A stretch of 64,000 nucleotides of DNA from Fomitopsis serialis (GCF_022376445.1 NW_025954981.1:1-64000); one strand, 5' to 3'; numbered from the stretch's first letter, positions 11,987 through 29,763 are shown. Notes: generated from the sequence alone by a model not told the origin. Made by a program: numbers and translations.

Positions 11987-12089
11987 GATGATGGGGAGGG
12001 GGTGGCGGGCGATGCGTGCGTCTGGTGTGGGGCGGGTGCGGGGTCAGGGGGAAGGCTGTGTGAGTGTCCAAAGAAGCCCGCCTGCGGTC

Positions 12090-12097
12090 TTTTTATA
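12090..12097 (-). promoter_or_regulatory. TATA box upstream of the small Cys protein
   Basis: TATAAAAA on the minus strand, about 105 nt before the ATG at 11986. Confidence 0.5.
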
Positions 12098-12679
12098 GAC
12101 CTTCGTCAAGGTGGTATGTGGCTTTGACAGAGGCGACATTTTACCATAAGCGATGGACAGGGGTGGCTCCGGTGGCCATTGTACCTAGGTTGAAACACGA
12201 CGTGGTCACTGGAGCCCTTGTCAAGCCAGTGGTGGCCACGGCAGCAAAGGGAACAAAGAGACATGGTTGGGACTGTGTAGCTATGTAAGTGGCGACGTGT
12301 TACGGGATGCTTATGAGACAAAGCGGGTGCCATAATGCTCGCGCCGCGATCTGTGCAGTGGGCTGAAGCCGCAACTTGGAAGGCAAAAAAGCGTCAGAGG
12401 GGTTTTCAGGCTCGTTTCGTAGTGACTATCATACCACACGCAATAAAGAGGATGTGCCAATTGACGCTATCCGAGCAGGCGTTACGCAATGAGCAACCAG
12501 CTGTAGATATTGTTCTTACTCACCTTCCATATTGAGTCACTCACTCCCATCAACCGGTTGATAGACTGCATCGGACGCAACGGGCGGCCACTCTGAGCGT
12601 TTCGCATTGACTCCGAATCAAAATCCTTGATCATGGCTATTCACCACAGTGGTATTCGACCAGTGACACTGATCCGACC

Positions 12680-14489
12680 GTGCCCGCCGACAACACAGAC
12701 GCTTCATCCACTTGCCGTACAAGCTCGCTGACTCCCCGTCTCGTTCTTCCGAGTCGCCGTCCAGGAGTCGACATGCCGTCTCTTCGAGTTTTGTCGACAG
12801 TATTGGACCTACCTGGCCGACTCCAGCAGCGACGCAATGCCTCTGTAGAGTCATCGTCACCAGCATGGCAGGAGCGTGCTCAAGAGGACGTCTCGAACTC
12901 CGTGCGCGCAGACCAGGAGACGCAGCCTACACCGGCGCAAGCTCGGGCCAACGATGAGTTCAAGCTCCCGAAGATGACTTCGTTGGTGATTGTCCTGCTG
13001 GCTAGCGCCCTGTTGCAGGTACGTTGGCAGGTCGCAACATGCGTGCTTTGCTTGACACGCGCGAGATATAGGTGTCGTTCTTCATCGTGGTCTCCTCTTC
13101 GGACGAGTACGCAGAGTACTTGGGCGGTACAGCGACGTTCTCCGGTCTCGTCATCGGTATTCCTACCGTGTTCTCCGGACTGGCTTTGGTGCCTCTCACG
13201 AAGCTAGACAAAGGTGTGTCCTACGCATACATGCAGCCTGTGGCCCTGTCTCAGTCCGTCCGATCTACTGCAGGTGGCTACAAGCGACCTCTGCACTTCG
13301 CATGTGCGTCGGCGCTCCTCGGTAACATCCTCTACAGCCTGGCCTACCGCGCGAACTTCCTCTATCTCATCCTCATTGGTCGTATTGTCTCCGGCTTTGG
13401 ATTCACCTTCTGGATGTACTCTAAGCGGTACTGCTCCGATCCAAGAATTGTCGGCGTACGGCGAAGGACCATGCTTGCCGGTTGGCTAGTTCTGGGGCAA
13501 GGTGTGGGGTTCAGCGCGGGCCCGTTCCTAGGCGGTCTTTTGTGAGTCATTCAGCAGTGGTGGCTCTGGTGGCCTACTGAGCGTGAATATATGCGTTCCA
13601 GTTACAAGGTTGGCTTTCCAACTCAGTGTTCAACGGGTACACGAGCCCAACTTGGATCCTTGCTGGGATCTGGGCTGTCTTCTGGGCTATCGCTGCGGCC
13701 GTCTACGAAGACGCACCCGAGCCCGCGCCCTTGGCCGCAGAAATCGAGCTACAATCGATGCCGATACAAGAGCAGGTCGTGATGAATGAAGTGAAGGACA
13801 AATCTACCGCCTCTGTCGCAGGTCCAAGTTCCAGTGCAGCGCCAGCGTTCCTTGTGTCGGACGTGCCAGCGGAGCCTCCTTTCCGGATGACTTGGGCGCA
13901 GATTGGCGTCACCGCGACAATGTGCTGGTTCGCCATGACATGTTTCTTTATCCTCGGCGCCTGGGAAGCGAACATCCCCGTCTTCACTGGATCGAACTCT
14001 ACGCTGAACCCCTTCCACTTCAACCCGTCGGCTGCCGGCGACCTCATCGCGCTTGGCGGCGTCTGCACCATCCCGTTCCTGCTCGTAAACCTCCTCGTCG
14101 CGCGGCACGTGCAGGACCGGCACACGCTCGCGGTCGGCTCCGGGCTCGGACTCGTCGGACTGCTCATCGCCATCTCCATCCTGCACGCGGATCAGGTGAA
14201 CTACGGCAGCCTGTGGGCCTGCTGGTTCCTCGTCGCGCTCGGCTTCAATCTCGCGAGCACGGTGACGCTCAGCCTGCTCTCGAAACAGCTCCCGGGCGCG
14301 TGGAACGGCCGTATCAGCATGTTGATCCAGTATAGCAACTATACGGGGCGCGTGACCGGCGCGGTGTGGGGCGGCGCGGGCGTGAAGATCGGTATGCTGA
14401 GCTTCGTCGGCATGCAGATCGCGCTTGTCGGGATTGGCGCGGTGATGTTCTCGACGCTTTGGAGACAGCTCAAGGCGAAGACAGGTTAA
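12680..14489 (+). CDS. Major facilitator superfamily transporter (one apparent frameshift)
   Basis: Predicted about 545-residue MFS-type membrane transporter. Exons: 12680-13018, 13072-13213, 13274-13541, 13602-14489. Hydrophobic segments run from TSLVIVLLASALLQ through LIGRIVSGFGFTFW (a motif-A/loop-like region) to the last helix near 14440. A central loop of about 70 polar residues (about 13700-13890) separates the two halves. Exon 4 joins in frame only if one base is added near 13615-13619: the expected YKVGF-SNSVFNGYTSP needs one more T in the T-run. With it the total is an exact multiple of three. An alternative is a different splice (donor in GGTCTTTT, acceptor after TTACAAG) that drops a few residues but keeps frame. 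The first Met is uncertain; 12773 is a possible internal start. The substrate is unknown. Confidence 0.75.
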
Positions 14490-15725
14490 GTGGTCGATGG
14501 GGTATACTCTAGGTATACTTCTCGACGTTTACTAGCGCAGGGCAACGCGAGCCCTCGATATATATCTACCTCGTCGTACTCCTAATGCTTGACGGTGTCA
14601 CACCTGGAGGACGGTCTTCATCATCTGACGACGGCTCGCCACTTACGTCTGTCGAGGTGTTTGCACACCACCACCGGTTCGACGAATGTGCAACTTCCTT
14701 CGCCACACACGGGGTCGACGTCGATCTGGGGTCAGCATATGGGAATGTCATCATATCACAACTGCAGTGAGGATCCCTACGTACCCCGGAGTGAGATAGG
14801 ATACCGCGATTCGCAACGTTGTTCGCGACGGGACTGGATTGGACGAACATTGCTAACGACAGTAATCCGATATGTCCTTTACGTTGGGAAGTTTGCAGCA
14901 CACTTTCCACCTCAAATCCGCGGTCTGCAACATCGCTACGTATCACAGCATGTGGCCATGCGGAAAGTGAGTCTGTACAACGGCAGAAGCGACTCCGACG
15001 ACCATGTAGAGACCGGGTGATCGATACTACGGAGTGAGCATCGTTGCGGGCAAGCGGTGCACTACTGGTAAGTATAATACCCATGCTCATTAAGTGGTAC
15101 ATCTGATCATGTCTCGGACATTCGGCGACTCCTTTCACCGTTTGCGAAGGAAGCTGTTTCGTTTCAACGCCTCGCCTACGAGCGCTGGCTTTTTGATCGG
15201 GTGCGCACACTGTGCCCAACATGTCGCCAGAAGGGCTCGCCATACGTTGCTGCAAGTGAGCAATAGTCCGGCCGGAGTCGTGGGGGCGCGAATGGAGGCG
15301 TTGAGGTGAAACGACGAGCTCGCAACTATCTGCGATGATCTGACAGGTCATCCAATACACACCTGTAGTGAGTGTACACATGTAGTTGTTGATCGAGCTA
15401 ACACAGCCTTTCAGTCGGCCTCGTACGAAGTTACATCCAAAAGCACAGCCTTCAATGTACGACGTACACGATATCACCGAGATCAGGTTCTCGGACGGGC
15501 AGTATGCACCGTGCTGTAGTGCTTCTCCCCGGGAGGGTTCACTGTTTCTCGGCAGGAGGTACATGCCCCCGGATGCACTTCGCCGCGAGTCACGTTTTCG
15601 ATCACTGCAAGTATAAGTACAGGTCAGCAGGGCCATTTGTTCTCCATCGCCAACGATCTATCACAGCTTCACCTCGACCAAAGCCCTTTTTTCCAACCTT
15701 CCAAACTTTCAAGACTTTGGTCAAC
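14490..15725. other. Intergenic, no gene supported
   Basis: It holds a 356-codon minus-strand open frame (14566-15636) that looks non-protein-like (very rich in Ser, Arg, Cys and His, no domain) and covers the promoter of the next gene. A TATA-like TATAAG at 15612 precedes the secreted-protein copy at 15726. Confidence 0.45.
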
Positions 15726-16430
15726 ATGTTCGCATTCATTGCTCTCTCTGTCGCCCTCGCGCTGGCTCCCTCGCCATGCCCGCCGCTCTTTCGGCCCGTC
15801 AGGACGCCTGCACTGCTCTCGGTGCCGGTGCTTCCAACTCTTTGACCTACAATTCCAGCTGGAGGTTGTCAACCCCTCTGCGGCGGACGACGCGACTGGC
15901 GCTGTGCTCGCTCTCGTCGGGTGACCAGAACGGTAATGGTGGCTCAGGTCCGTCTATAATCTACACTGTTACAATCAGTAAATGCTCATCGTTGCTCGTT
16001 GCTCTAGGAGATTCACCAGAACTACACTGGCGAATTCTCTGGCTGGACGCTCAGCGGAGGCGCGCTCACACCGATCGCCAGCTCGACGAACAGCGGCGTC
16101 GTCGGAAGCGACTTGTCCGTTGCGACGGGTCGATCGTCGAGTTTGCAGTGACCAACAACGGCTCCGGCAACGCTGCGGCGGGCCAGACGCCCTACTGCGC
16201 TGTGGTAAGTCTCTCTTATTAACAGACAACTTGGAGGCTGAATTGATCGGGAATCTTAGAGCGATGCGGGTGGCCATGCGACGCTCGCGGTCAACGGTGA
16301 CGCGAACTCGTTCGCGGTGTGCCAGAGCGGCACCGCCAGTGTCCTGGTGTACAGTGCCGTCGCCGACAACGGCGGTGCATACACCTTCGACAGTTGCAAC
16401 GTGCAGACCGTGCACCTCGTCCAGGCCTAA
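15726..16430 (+). pseudogene. Four-Cys small secreted protein, member 1 (frame-disrupted)
   Basis: Paralogue of the intact gene at 18062-18772. The order of features is the same: MFAF signal peptide, MPAALSARQDACTALG, a YNFQLEVV region, EIHQNYTGEF, a central SIVEFAVTNNGSGNA block, PYCAV at the end of exon 2, then an intron (16205-16259) and a last exon with FAVCQ and DSCNV. The reading frame breaks at least three times: near 15771 (end of signal peptide), near 15853 (YN-F) and near 16128 (before SIVEF). Each break is repaired by adding one base. The first intron border is therefore uncertain. It is either a young pseudogene or an intact gene spoiled by sequence errors. The last exon is fully open to the stop at 16430. 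Confidence 0.7.
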
Positions 16431-18061
16431 GCGTAGCCTCGGAGTTCTGAACCCCGAACATCACACACTCCTGCAATCTTTGCCTGCATGATTCTCGGAC
16501 TTCACCATATACTCTACCTTCCCCTCGCGTACTTGCGCTTTAATTTGTCTGGTTGCTGTGTACGCAGCGTCGCTCTTTGTTTACAATGCTAATTATCGTC
16601 GAATTGCTCTGATACCTCGCCGCTTATGCAGTGCTCTGAGCTTTCACTCGAAGTCTGTGAGTCCGAGTCGTAAGTGTCATTGCCTGAGGGCAACAGCGCG
16701 ACATGTCACAAATCACATGATGGACAGGCGGCCACTGTAGCGCGACTCTGAGTCTGTGACTCGAGTGACCACCGCGGCGGCGGTCGTTGCCTCCTCTCCG
16801 TCTCTTTAGACCGCTGAATAGCTGCTCTACCACAAGCTGCCTTGCTCTCGCAACATATATTTTGACTTGAAGACAAGGTAGCAGAAGGACAATCGTCTAG
16901 GCTAGTGGAGAGCCGTCAGTGATGAGCTTGTAATGCCAGGCCCTTTAGGCCTTTCAATAGGCTTTGCGGTCATCGAGTTCCACCCAGGTATACTCAAGTC
17001 CTTACCTTGCTACCGAGTCTCTTCTAAATTCTCGCCATAGGTGTCGTCTCGACCCTGCTGCCCAAACAAGTGTACGAAGTCGGAAGTCACTGAATCCTAG
17101 ACGCTTGTCGGCTCTTGTAGTCTGCAACGGAGACTAACTACATCCTACGACGCTGAACCTTGGGCGACACCTCAAACCACACATATATGCCTTGTGCCGC
17201 ATATACCAATCCGGCGGAGACGAAACTGTGGAGGACAAGGATGCGGTAGGAGAGCGGTTCGCAAGCCAGCTGGGCAACGATGCTTGCGCTTCTCATGCCC
17301 TCCTCGCTTCCGACGAGGACTGTTGAGAGCTGAAAGCAGCAACAGCAGAGAGGATATTGCCTGTGGTATGTCGTATTCAGCTAGCCTCTTTGTTCTGATC
17401 AGACAATATGTGAAGTGACGAGTCCTGCGACGGGTGCTCGCTTCACCCACTTCGATGCCAATGCTATTGACCGAAGAGTCAAAAGCAGAGTTATATCAAT
17501 TTACAAGACACTTTGACCCTGTGTCAAGTGTTGTATGTGATCCCAGGATGGTACGGTGCTAGAAGGTCATGACAGGCAACGGCTAGATCGTCCATGGACA
17601 TACACGCACTGTGCGTCCGATCTAGTAGCCCACACGTCGGTGATCATCTCCGTTGTACATGAACCACTGCAGTGCTCGTCAGTGCGACCAATGATTCATC
17701 GAAGACAGTGGTCAGTGCTGTCGAGGGCATGTTCGTACTTCTGAATCGCTTGCAGGCCGGAACAGACCGACTCGCGTCACGACCAGGCTATGCATGACCG
17801 CTGTACGCATCAATATTACGGCTCAGCGCTCACGGGGGTGCGCGCCGTCGGTGCGTCTTGTGTGATTGTCTCACTGGACGGTCTCAACACGGCGATGGGT
17901 CTGCGGCCTCTGCAGCCCGGGCGTCGTAGCCTTCGTCATACGTCCGAGTATAAAGGCCAGCATGCTTGGACGGGGTCTGCCCCATCCCCCTCTTTTGCTT
18001 CAGCAACTCCAAAGTTCCTCTTCGCACTCTTGCCTTCGCAATTCCTCGAGCTTTGGCCGAT
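16431..18061. other. Intergenic between two secreted-protein paralogues
   Basis: No coding exon recognised. The right end carries the promoter of the next gene. Confidence 0.4.
17949..17954 (+). promoter_or_regulatory. TATA box of secreted protein member 2
   Basis: TATAAA lies 113 nt upstream of the ATG at 18062. Confidence 0.6.
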
Positions 18062-18772
18062 ATGTTCGCGTTCTCAATCCTCCCCGTCGTTCTCGCAGCT
18101 AGCACCTTTGCTATGCCTGCCGCTTTGACTGCCCGTCAGGACCCCTGCAGCGCCCTGGGCGAGGGCGCGACCGGCTCGCTCGCGTACGACTTCAGGCTCG
18201 CCGCGGTCGGCGTGTCGGGTGAAGGTGTTTGGAGCACGACCAAGCTTGCTCTCCTGCAGGGCGCGGATGACAATTGGATGTTGCGGGTTGGTGATGGACC
18301 TATAATGCAGTTGAATACTACCGCTGACCTCACACCCTGCAGGAGACCTGGGAGAACAACACAGGAATCTTCCCGTCCTGGAAGCTGCAGCATGGCGAGC
18401 TCATCCCGAACACGGGCCCTGGTAGCGACGGGCTGGTAGGCACTGACTTTGCGGTGTCACCTGCGTCCATTGTCGAGTTCGGCGTGACGAACAACGGTTC
18501 TGGCAACGCCAATGGTGGGCATACGCCTTATTGCGTTCTGGTAAGGATGATTCTGCAATGACATTATACGAAGTGATGCTGATGTTCCCGAATGACAGCC
18601 TGACGCGTCAGGAAACACGACCCTCGCCGCCAACAACAACACGCAGGGCTTCTCCATCTGCGAGACTCCGGACCTTGAATGGGTCGTGGTGTACGAGCCG
18701 TCGTCCGACAACAATGGTGCTTACGACGTCACCACGTGCAGCTCTCAGCAAGTGCAGCTCATCGCACCGTGA
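18062..18772 (+). CDS. Four-Cys small secreted protein, member 2
   Basis: Intact 198-residue secreted protein of unknown function. Exons: 18062-18286, 18343-18540, 18599-18772, all phase 0. A signal peptide (MFAFSILPVVLAASTFA) is followed by a short segment ending ARQ and the first cysteine (DPCSALG). The second Cys closes exon 2 (TPYCVL). The last exon has SICE and TTCSS. The middle contains SIVEFGVTNNGSGNA. The xRQ just after the signal peptide recurs in all five family members here and may be a processing site leaving N-terminal Gln (inference). The Cys spacing and three-exon layout tie it to members 3-5 at 49.6, 55.6 and 58.1 kb, although overall identity to those is low. Confidence 0.8.
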
Positions 18773-19319
18773 GCTTGCCTGCCAGTGGGCTAGTGCGAGG
18801 AAGACTTCGCGATCATGGACATTCTTATCAGACTACGTTGGACATTCTCATCTACCTCACTTAATTACCGGCGCGTTAGGCTTTTTTACCGCTTAGTACA
18901 CGCGCGACACCGCTCTTTATACCTTGACTCTAATTAACATCAGTTGTCGGTGCCTTGAATTCCTCGTCAAGGCTGAGCGCTGCATGGTCATATACGCCGA
19001 GTGTGTTGTATATTGTATCGGACCGGGATCTCGGTCGGTCACCCTGGTCGGCCACTCATGCATTGTTCAACAACGGCTGCACCATTTGGATGGAAGCCCC
19101 AGAATCGTATTCGCCTAAGTCGTAGCTATCGACTCGTGCCCTCACTATGAGACATGGCTAAGAAGTTCACCTTTGACTAACCGAGCACTCTGACCCGTCC
19201 GACTGATAACCTGCCGGTCACAGTATATATCTTCGTTCTGAAAAGGACATTGTGCTCGAGAACTAAGATTCTGCTGTTGGAAGCCAATGTATCCAAGATT
19301 GCTGCTATTTTCAATGGCG

Positions 19320-23954
<4,635 letters not shown>

Positions 23955-24986
23955 GAGTCGGACTGGGTCTTAGGCAGGACGTGGTGGCGAGTGTCGCGCG
24001 ACGAATACGACACCTTCCTAAAACAGACAGGCCGTATTTTCACGTGTTTGCAGTCAACCGGGGAGTTTGTGCGGGGCCCCGCATCCGGCTCTTTGAGGTA
24101 CAGAACTAGAATATGGTGAATAGTGAATAGTATGCTGTCCCTCCGCTGCTTGTCCTGTGTGGAGATTTCGCATCAATTGCACTGCACATATCCATAATGG
24201 CCACTAAGAAGCGTCTGATTCCGTAGCCGCACCGAGCGAGAGACCAAGCTTAACAATTCGTGGGCAAATGGAGGACGGTCTCATAGTCAGCGAACATGGT
24301 AAGATCGAATCAGTACTATGGCAACATGGTCGCCCTTTCACTTCACGGAACAGACGGGATTCCAGATTCTCCTCTATGCCCGATCATTCCAATGACCGCT
24401 CGAGCACACGTGCGAATGCAAGGTTACGGCAACTTCGGGAACCTCCCCCAGGCGGCGTCGATCTGGCGTCGACGGCTCTTTCAACCTCGTCCCCACGGAG
24501 TCGTCTTCAGGCTATCTGACCCTGGACTAAGTTCATCTATGTCGCAGATTTTAGTGATTCTTCAAAGCTTTGCGAAGCGATACTTCTACCGTTGCTGAAT
24601 CTCTGCCGTTCATGGCGGTGAGCTCGTGTAATGCAGAAGCGGCAATCGAGCAACGCTTACTTGGATGTCGAGAACCTTGAGGATCTTCTCCGACGGGCCG
24701 TTGGGCGGGCGCAAGTTGGTGCCTATATATTTTGACTTCCGCCAGTCCAAGATGGTAATGTCGTGCAGCTTCCCTCCTCGTCAAACTGACGACGATGTGC
24801 ATTTCCGATCTCATGACGCTGATTGGAGACGTCGTTGCTGAAACGACAAGTGCAGCGTTGTTTGCTCTTTCATTCACAAATGCGAGTATCTTAGGTTTGA
24901 GAAAGCAACAAAGCCGTCTGAGAGATAGCAAAACAGTATTCAAAACAGCAGATACGAGCACAAGACATACATAACAAAACAATGAA
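23955..24986. other. Intergenic, no gene seen
   Basis: Lies between the PEX1 start and the end of the UCH gene. The open frame 24551-24997 (-) has no domain and mostly consists of 3' flank. Confidence 0.4.
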
Positions 24987-26634
24987 TCAAACGTCACGTC
25001 TTCGCCTTCGCCTTCCGGCCCGCTTAGCAGGCGTCTTCACCACTGGCTCCTGAGCGTCGTCGTCTTTGATGGTCCCCCTACTCATCGCAGCCTCTAAAAG
25101 CCCCTCGTCATGCATACACATGATGAACTGAGTGATGAACGGCTCATAGTCGAAAGTTCGCTTGATGTGGTCCGTCTAACCCAGTTCAGTATGAGACTCG
25201 CATGAAGATCAGGTGAAGAGGCTCACCTGTGTCTCGCGCGCTTTAGCGATCTCTTCCTCGACAACGACCTTTGCGGCCAATGCAGCTTCGACGCACGCGT
25301 TCCAGGCTTCTGGCAGCTTCCGGACGGCCATGTCCAAGATCTCCAAATCCCTGTCCATCTTGCGCGCGCCGAAGTCAGCGGCGAACGGTAGGCCCTCTGT
25401 AGATGGCCTCAGGCTGGTCGTGAATGCCTCTGCAGCACTCGCCAGCAGCACATCGCTGACCTGGCTCCACACGTCAGCCCTCTCGGTCAAGGCGACGGGA
25501 GCGTAGACGATACCTTGTCTGCCCAACCCTCGGGATACGCCTCCTGTAACCTCCGCTCGAGCGCCTGCCGCTCACGCTTCCGCATCTCCAGCTCGTCGCT
25601 CGCACATAGATACTTCTCATCCACGATCGCGAGAAGGTTGTACCGCACGTGGTCGCTCTCGCTCGCCATATATACGTGCATCTTCATCCGCAGCGCAGGC
25701 CGCACGACGTTCATCCATCCCTTCGTACTCGGACCCGAGCCCGGCTCGGAGTCAAGCTCGCCAACCTCGATAGCTGTGTGCTGAAGCCCGTCGAGTTCCC
25801 ACACCTTGCCATGAGCGGGGACGTATCCGATGAAGTGGTACTGTTCTTGCAGGTGGTCGTCGTTATCGGCTTTTGAAGGGCTTGCGGTAGTCTTGCGCTT
25901 TTTGGCTGGGGGCCCTTTGCGGCTTTGGCTCGCGCCTTATCTGCTCGAGGGTAGTGTGGGCAATGGCTTGCAATGACCCACGAATGTCGGCAGGTCTTAT
26001 CGAGTTCAGTGCGAGGCCTTGGTTTAATGGCGATAGACACACCTGGCGAGGGAGTTGTGCGCATCCCGGATGAAACGCGAGCCAGACACCCCCAATCCTC
26101 TCATCTACGCGTCGCGTCACTAGGCACCCCATATATTGTCTTACCCGAACAAAGACGAAGCTAACTCAATTCGACGTACCACAGGTGACATCTCCGCTGT
26201 CGCTACTTGCAGCTCTCGAAGCTCCTCGCCAAGATCAACGTGAGGGCAGTTCAGGAGGACATTAAGGAGCGCATGGGAAGCGCAGGCATCGTCGCTCAGC
26301 TGGTTTGCGAACCACACTCTTTCCGCGTCCTCGTCCTCAATCTCGCCCGTGTTCGTCTCCTCCGTGTTGGAGCACATGTAGCAAAAAATCAACCCGTGTG
26401 GGTTGAGATGATCTGTCGCCCAAGGTTCAATGTCGTAGATCTCAGTAACTTCCAGACCTCGTACGCCAAGCTTGTGCAGCAGCGTCGTGAAGACACCTAC
26501 AGCGCCGTTAGACTGCAGACTTGGTGGCATGGTAAAGATTTGACAGAACCTGGATCGGATTCGATGACCGCAAAAGGCCCGCCTACAAGCTCATCAGCGC
26601 TGTCCGCCGACCTCGAGGATTGTCTTATGTCCAT
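24987..26634 (-). CDS. Ubiquitin C-terminal hydrolase, UCH37/UCHL5 type (peptidase C12)
   Basis: About 456-residue cysteine deubiquitinase; in other eukaryotes this type works at the proteasome or in chromatin complexes. Exons (complement): 26634-26550, 26496-26180, 26104-26043, 25995-25514, 25460-25227, 25175-24987. Motifs: ESDPGVFTTLL at the start, EIYDIEPWATDHLNPHG, the oxyanion Gln and catalytic Cys in NQLSDDACASHALLN, then FIRDAHNSLARPADIRG, QYHFIGYVPAHGKVWELDG with the catalytic His, the Asp-containing strand, and a C-terminal UCH37-like extension (FDYEPFITQFI). The long fourth exon needs two added bases, near 25943 (EQ-KARAKAAKGP) and in the C-run near 25909 (P-AKKRKTTAS). Both fall in a Lys/Ala-rich linker and restore exact phase. 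The start Met was chosen as the nearest one before the ESD motif; a Met 45 nt upstream is possible. Confidence 0.88.
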
Positions 26635-27964
26635 GTCGGCTTGCCGACTGAGTACAACCTCTCCGTTACGCAGCCGCAATCTGGACCGAGGTCAACTTCA
26701 ATCCCGTGACTGGAAGTAATACGAGTACGCCTTGGTGTAGTTCCGTTTTTGTGCCCTGGGGAAGCGGGATCTGGCTCAGAATAGACAGCTTTACGACCAA
26801 GGTTGTGCAGTGATAGGTGACGTCCTAAGTACTTGAGCTGAACTGAGAAGACCTCGAGAGTCGACATTCATAACATAAGTTACCCGCCAAGCATCATGTG
26901 ATTTGTGACATGTCGCGTTGGGGAGGGACTGTCACACACCGCATTTATCCGACTTGTCGCGACTCTCTCCAAACCTCCATCGTCAACATTTTCCTGCTGG
27001 GCCTGTGGAAGCAATGTCTCTCCGTGTATCAGAACGACATCTTATTGCAGCTAAGCCGTCGCCGAGTTCTGCCCTGGCAGGCGATCCGTACGCATGTATG
27101 TCACGACTGGAATTACAGCACTGAACAGCTACGGAGACACTGGCACGACTCCCTACGTCACGGTAATGTCCAGACATCCTTGTCACAGTAGCTTTCCTGC
27201 GCAAATCAGCCTGGATTAAAGACATAGGTGACATTCATGCCAAACGTACTCTGCATGTAACAACACTTACCCAATATCTGTAGTGCTGCTCTATTTGTGC
27301 TCAATGGCAGGGCTTCTGAGTGTCTAAGCCTTTCAACGTACGTGTGAGGTAACAAATGGATAATGAGACGTGCGTGCTCACATGTCCTCACATGTCAACA
27401 TACTCCGTTCCTCTAGGTTCTGCTGAAGGAAGACAAACGTCTGCTTCCGGTGTTCTAGATCGGACACGGATAGCTATGACCTCAAAAGTGACATACCGCT
27501 CCAAGTTGTATCTGATCAGGGCTCAGCTGGACTTGCCGACGATGTAGGTGATAGCATGTAAGGCCGTCGTAAGTTGCAACGCAGGCCAGTGGAGCGCTGG
27601 ACGTCCAGCGCGATGTGGCTATATTAATTGCAGCCGCCTCAAGCCCTACGACAACGAGACGACTCGCGGGGAAAGAAGGCTCCATTCAATACTACGTGCA
27701 CGATAAGTGGCCACCCACACGGCTGGGTCATACACTCCGTAGTCATTAGTGGCATAGATCCACACATGCGGTAGGATATCGCCAATGCAATTGATCCGAC
27801 TTTGCTGCCTTGAATACAGTCTACCCACGCGGGATCGAGTCGACCCGGATGCGAGACTCAGTTGTCATTAATTCATTGTCTACTGACGCAGGATATATAT
27901 CTACGGTCTCTGCACACGCCGCTATCGCTTGCAATCGTGACCCCCCCTGTTTGAGGCCCCTGCC
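26635..27964. other. Intergenic, no gene seen
   Basis: About 1.3 kb with only short, mutually overlapping frames. It ends with the promoter of the third monooxygenase. Confidence 0.4.
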
Positions 27965-29763
27965 ATGCCCGCCAAGTTGAGGGTAGCAATTATGTGAGTA
28001 GGAGATTCCGGCTCGACTTGCTCATCTGTAACGTTCACCAGCGGCGCCGGGATCGGTGGCCTCACCTTCGCAGTCGCTCTGCAGAAGCTGTGCAAGGACG
28101 TTGAGGTCGTCATATATGAGGCAGCGTCACACCTCGCTGAAATCGGCGCTGGAGTGGGTCTCTGGCAGAGGCCCTGGAAAGTCATCGAGGAACTCGGGCT
28201 GGCAGACTCGCTCTTGCCCCTCGTGAACGGTAATCCAATGGATGGGTGTAAGCATCGAATCGCTGTCTCCGCTATACTGAAAGCTCACCGCCGACTACAG
28301 GGCAGAGCCTTGAGTACCGTAAGTGCGATCAACCGCAAGGCGTCTCCTTCTGTGAGGGTATACCGAAAGGTAAGGTTCGCTTACTCTTCACGTCCTTCTG
28401 AGTTGAACTGACTGTAAGTGTATTAGCGGGCTTTGCCAGCCTCCACAGGGCGAAATTTCAGCAGTTCCTCTTCGAACGCGTGTCGCAATACCATACAGTC
28501 ATATTCTCCAAGCGACTGACTTCGTATACCGAGCTGCAGTCCAAGGACATCCTCCTTAACTTTCGCGATGGGTCATCTGCAACGTGCGACTTACTGGTTG
28601 GGTGCGATGGCATCAAGTCGACAGTCCGCAGCGTCCTATACCGTTCCTTGGCCGGGGAAGCGAGCGCTGGCGGTGATGAAGCGGAAGCGGCTGAACTTCG
28701 GAAGCACGTAGAGCCGGTATGGAGCGGTACGGTGGCCTACCGTGCTCTCATCCCAATGGACGCACTGGAGCTGGTGCATCCAAACCACCCCGCAACTCAG
28801 CGAGCCATGCTTGTGCGTCTATACCTCGCTTCTCATACATCATTTTGATCACTGTCTTGACAGTGCTTTGGCAAGAATAAGGTGTGTGCGTAGTTCACTG
28901 CTGCGAAGTCAAGTGTGCTTTAACTTGTAGCGATCTCGAACCAGCACCTCGTGCTCTACCCCCTCACGCGTGTAAACGCGATCAATGTAGTCGCCTTTGT
29001 CTCTCAGCCTGAGCTCGAGGAGACGATCTACGAGGGCCCATGGGTTCGATCGGCCTCAAGGGAAGAAGTCACCTCGCACTATGCGAACTGGGAGCCTGAA
29101 GTCAGGAGCATGTTGAACGTCAGTCTTACCGCCATTCTCATAGACGAAGCGTTATTGACACTGTAGAATCTGTACAGTGCATCAACGAAGTGTCTCTGTG
29201 GGCCATTAGCACGGTGCCCTCTCTGCCGACTTATTTCAGTAACGGTGTTTGTCTCTTGGGCGATGCGGCGAGTCACTTCGGCGAGCATCGAATTAGGAGC
29301 TGCATACTGACAAAGTCTGGTATAAGGCCCACGCAATGACGCCTCACCAAGGCTCCGGCGCAGGTCAAGCTATCGAGGTCAGCGTGCATTCAAAATGGGA
29401 CTCGCTTTCATCACTGATAGGACGCGGTAGGATGGGTTTATCCTCGCAACCCTCCTTACGCAACCCGGTGTCACTCGCGACACCCTGCCTGTCGCACTCC
29501 AAGTCTACGACGCTCTTCGGCGCCCGTTCTCCCAAAACGTAGTACAGCTCTCGCGCAGCTCCGGCATGAGCTACCGCCTCAACTGCCCTGGCTTCGAGGC
29601 GCTGACGGAAGAGCAGAGCTACACTGGGACAATCTCCCCTGCGCAGCTAGACGAGGTGGGAAAGACGGTAATAGAGTTGACCAGTTGGAACAGGGATACG
29701 TCCATCATGACTGATCGTGATAGGGCACTGGAGTCGCTCGCTGCAGCTCTCAGAGTGGTATAA
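27965..29763 (+). CDS. FAD-dependent monooxygenase, salicylate-hydroxylase-like (paralogue 3)
   Basis: Predicted 451-residue group A flavin monooxygenase. Exons: 27965-27993, 28042-28247, 28301-28369, 28427-28812, 28864-28881, 28945-29118, 29178-29267, 29327-29377, 29431-29763, exactly in frame. Motifs: GAGIGGL, VVIYEAA, GCDGIKS (DG motif), GDA|AHAMTPHQGSGAGQ (GD motif). The 18-nt microexon (CFGKNK) is conserved with paralogues 1 and 2. Intron 7 (29268-29326) begins with GC rather than GT, at exactly the position where both paralogues have GT; reading through it would give a premature stop. It is on the opposite strand and 19 kb away from the tandem pair, so it is a dispersed duplicate. Confidence 0.88.

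Noticed and set aside
14566..15636. 356-codon open frame on the minus strand
   Set aside because: Composition is unlike a protein, no domain is visible, and it covers the promoter and start of a plus-strand secreted-protein gene.
24551..24997. 148-codon minus-strand frame just past the UCH gene
   Set aside because: No domain, and it overlaps the UCH stop and 3' flank.
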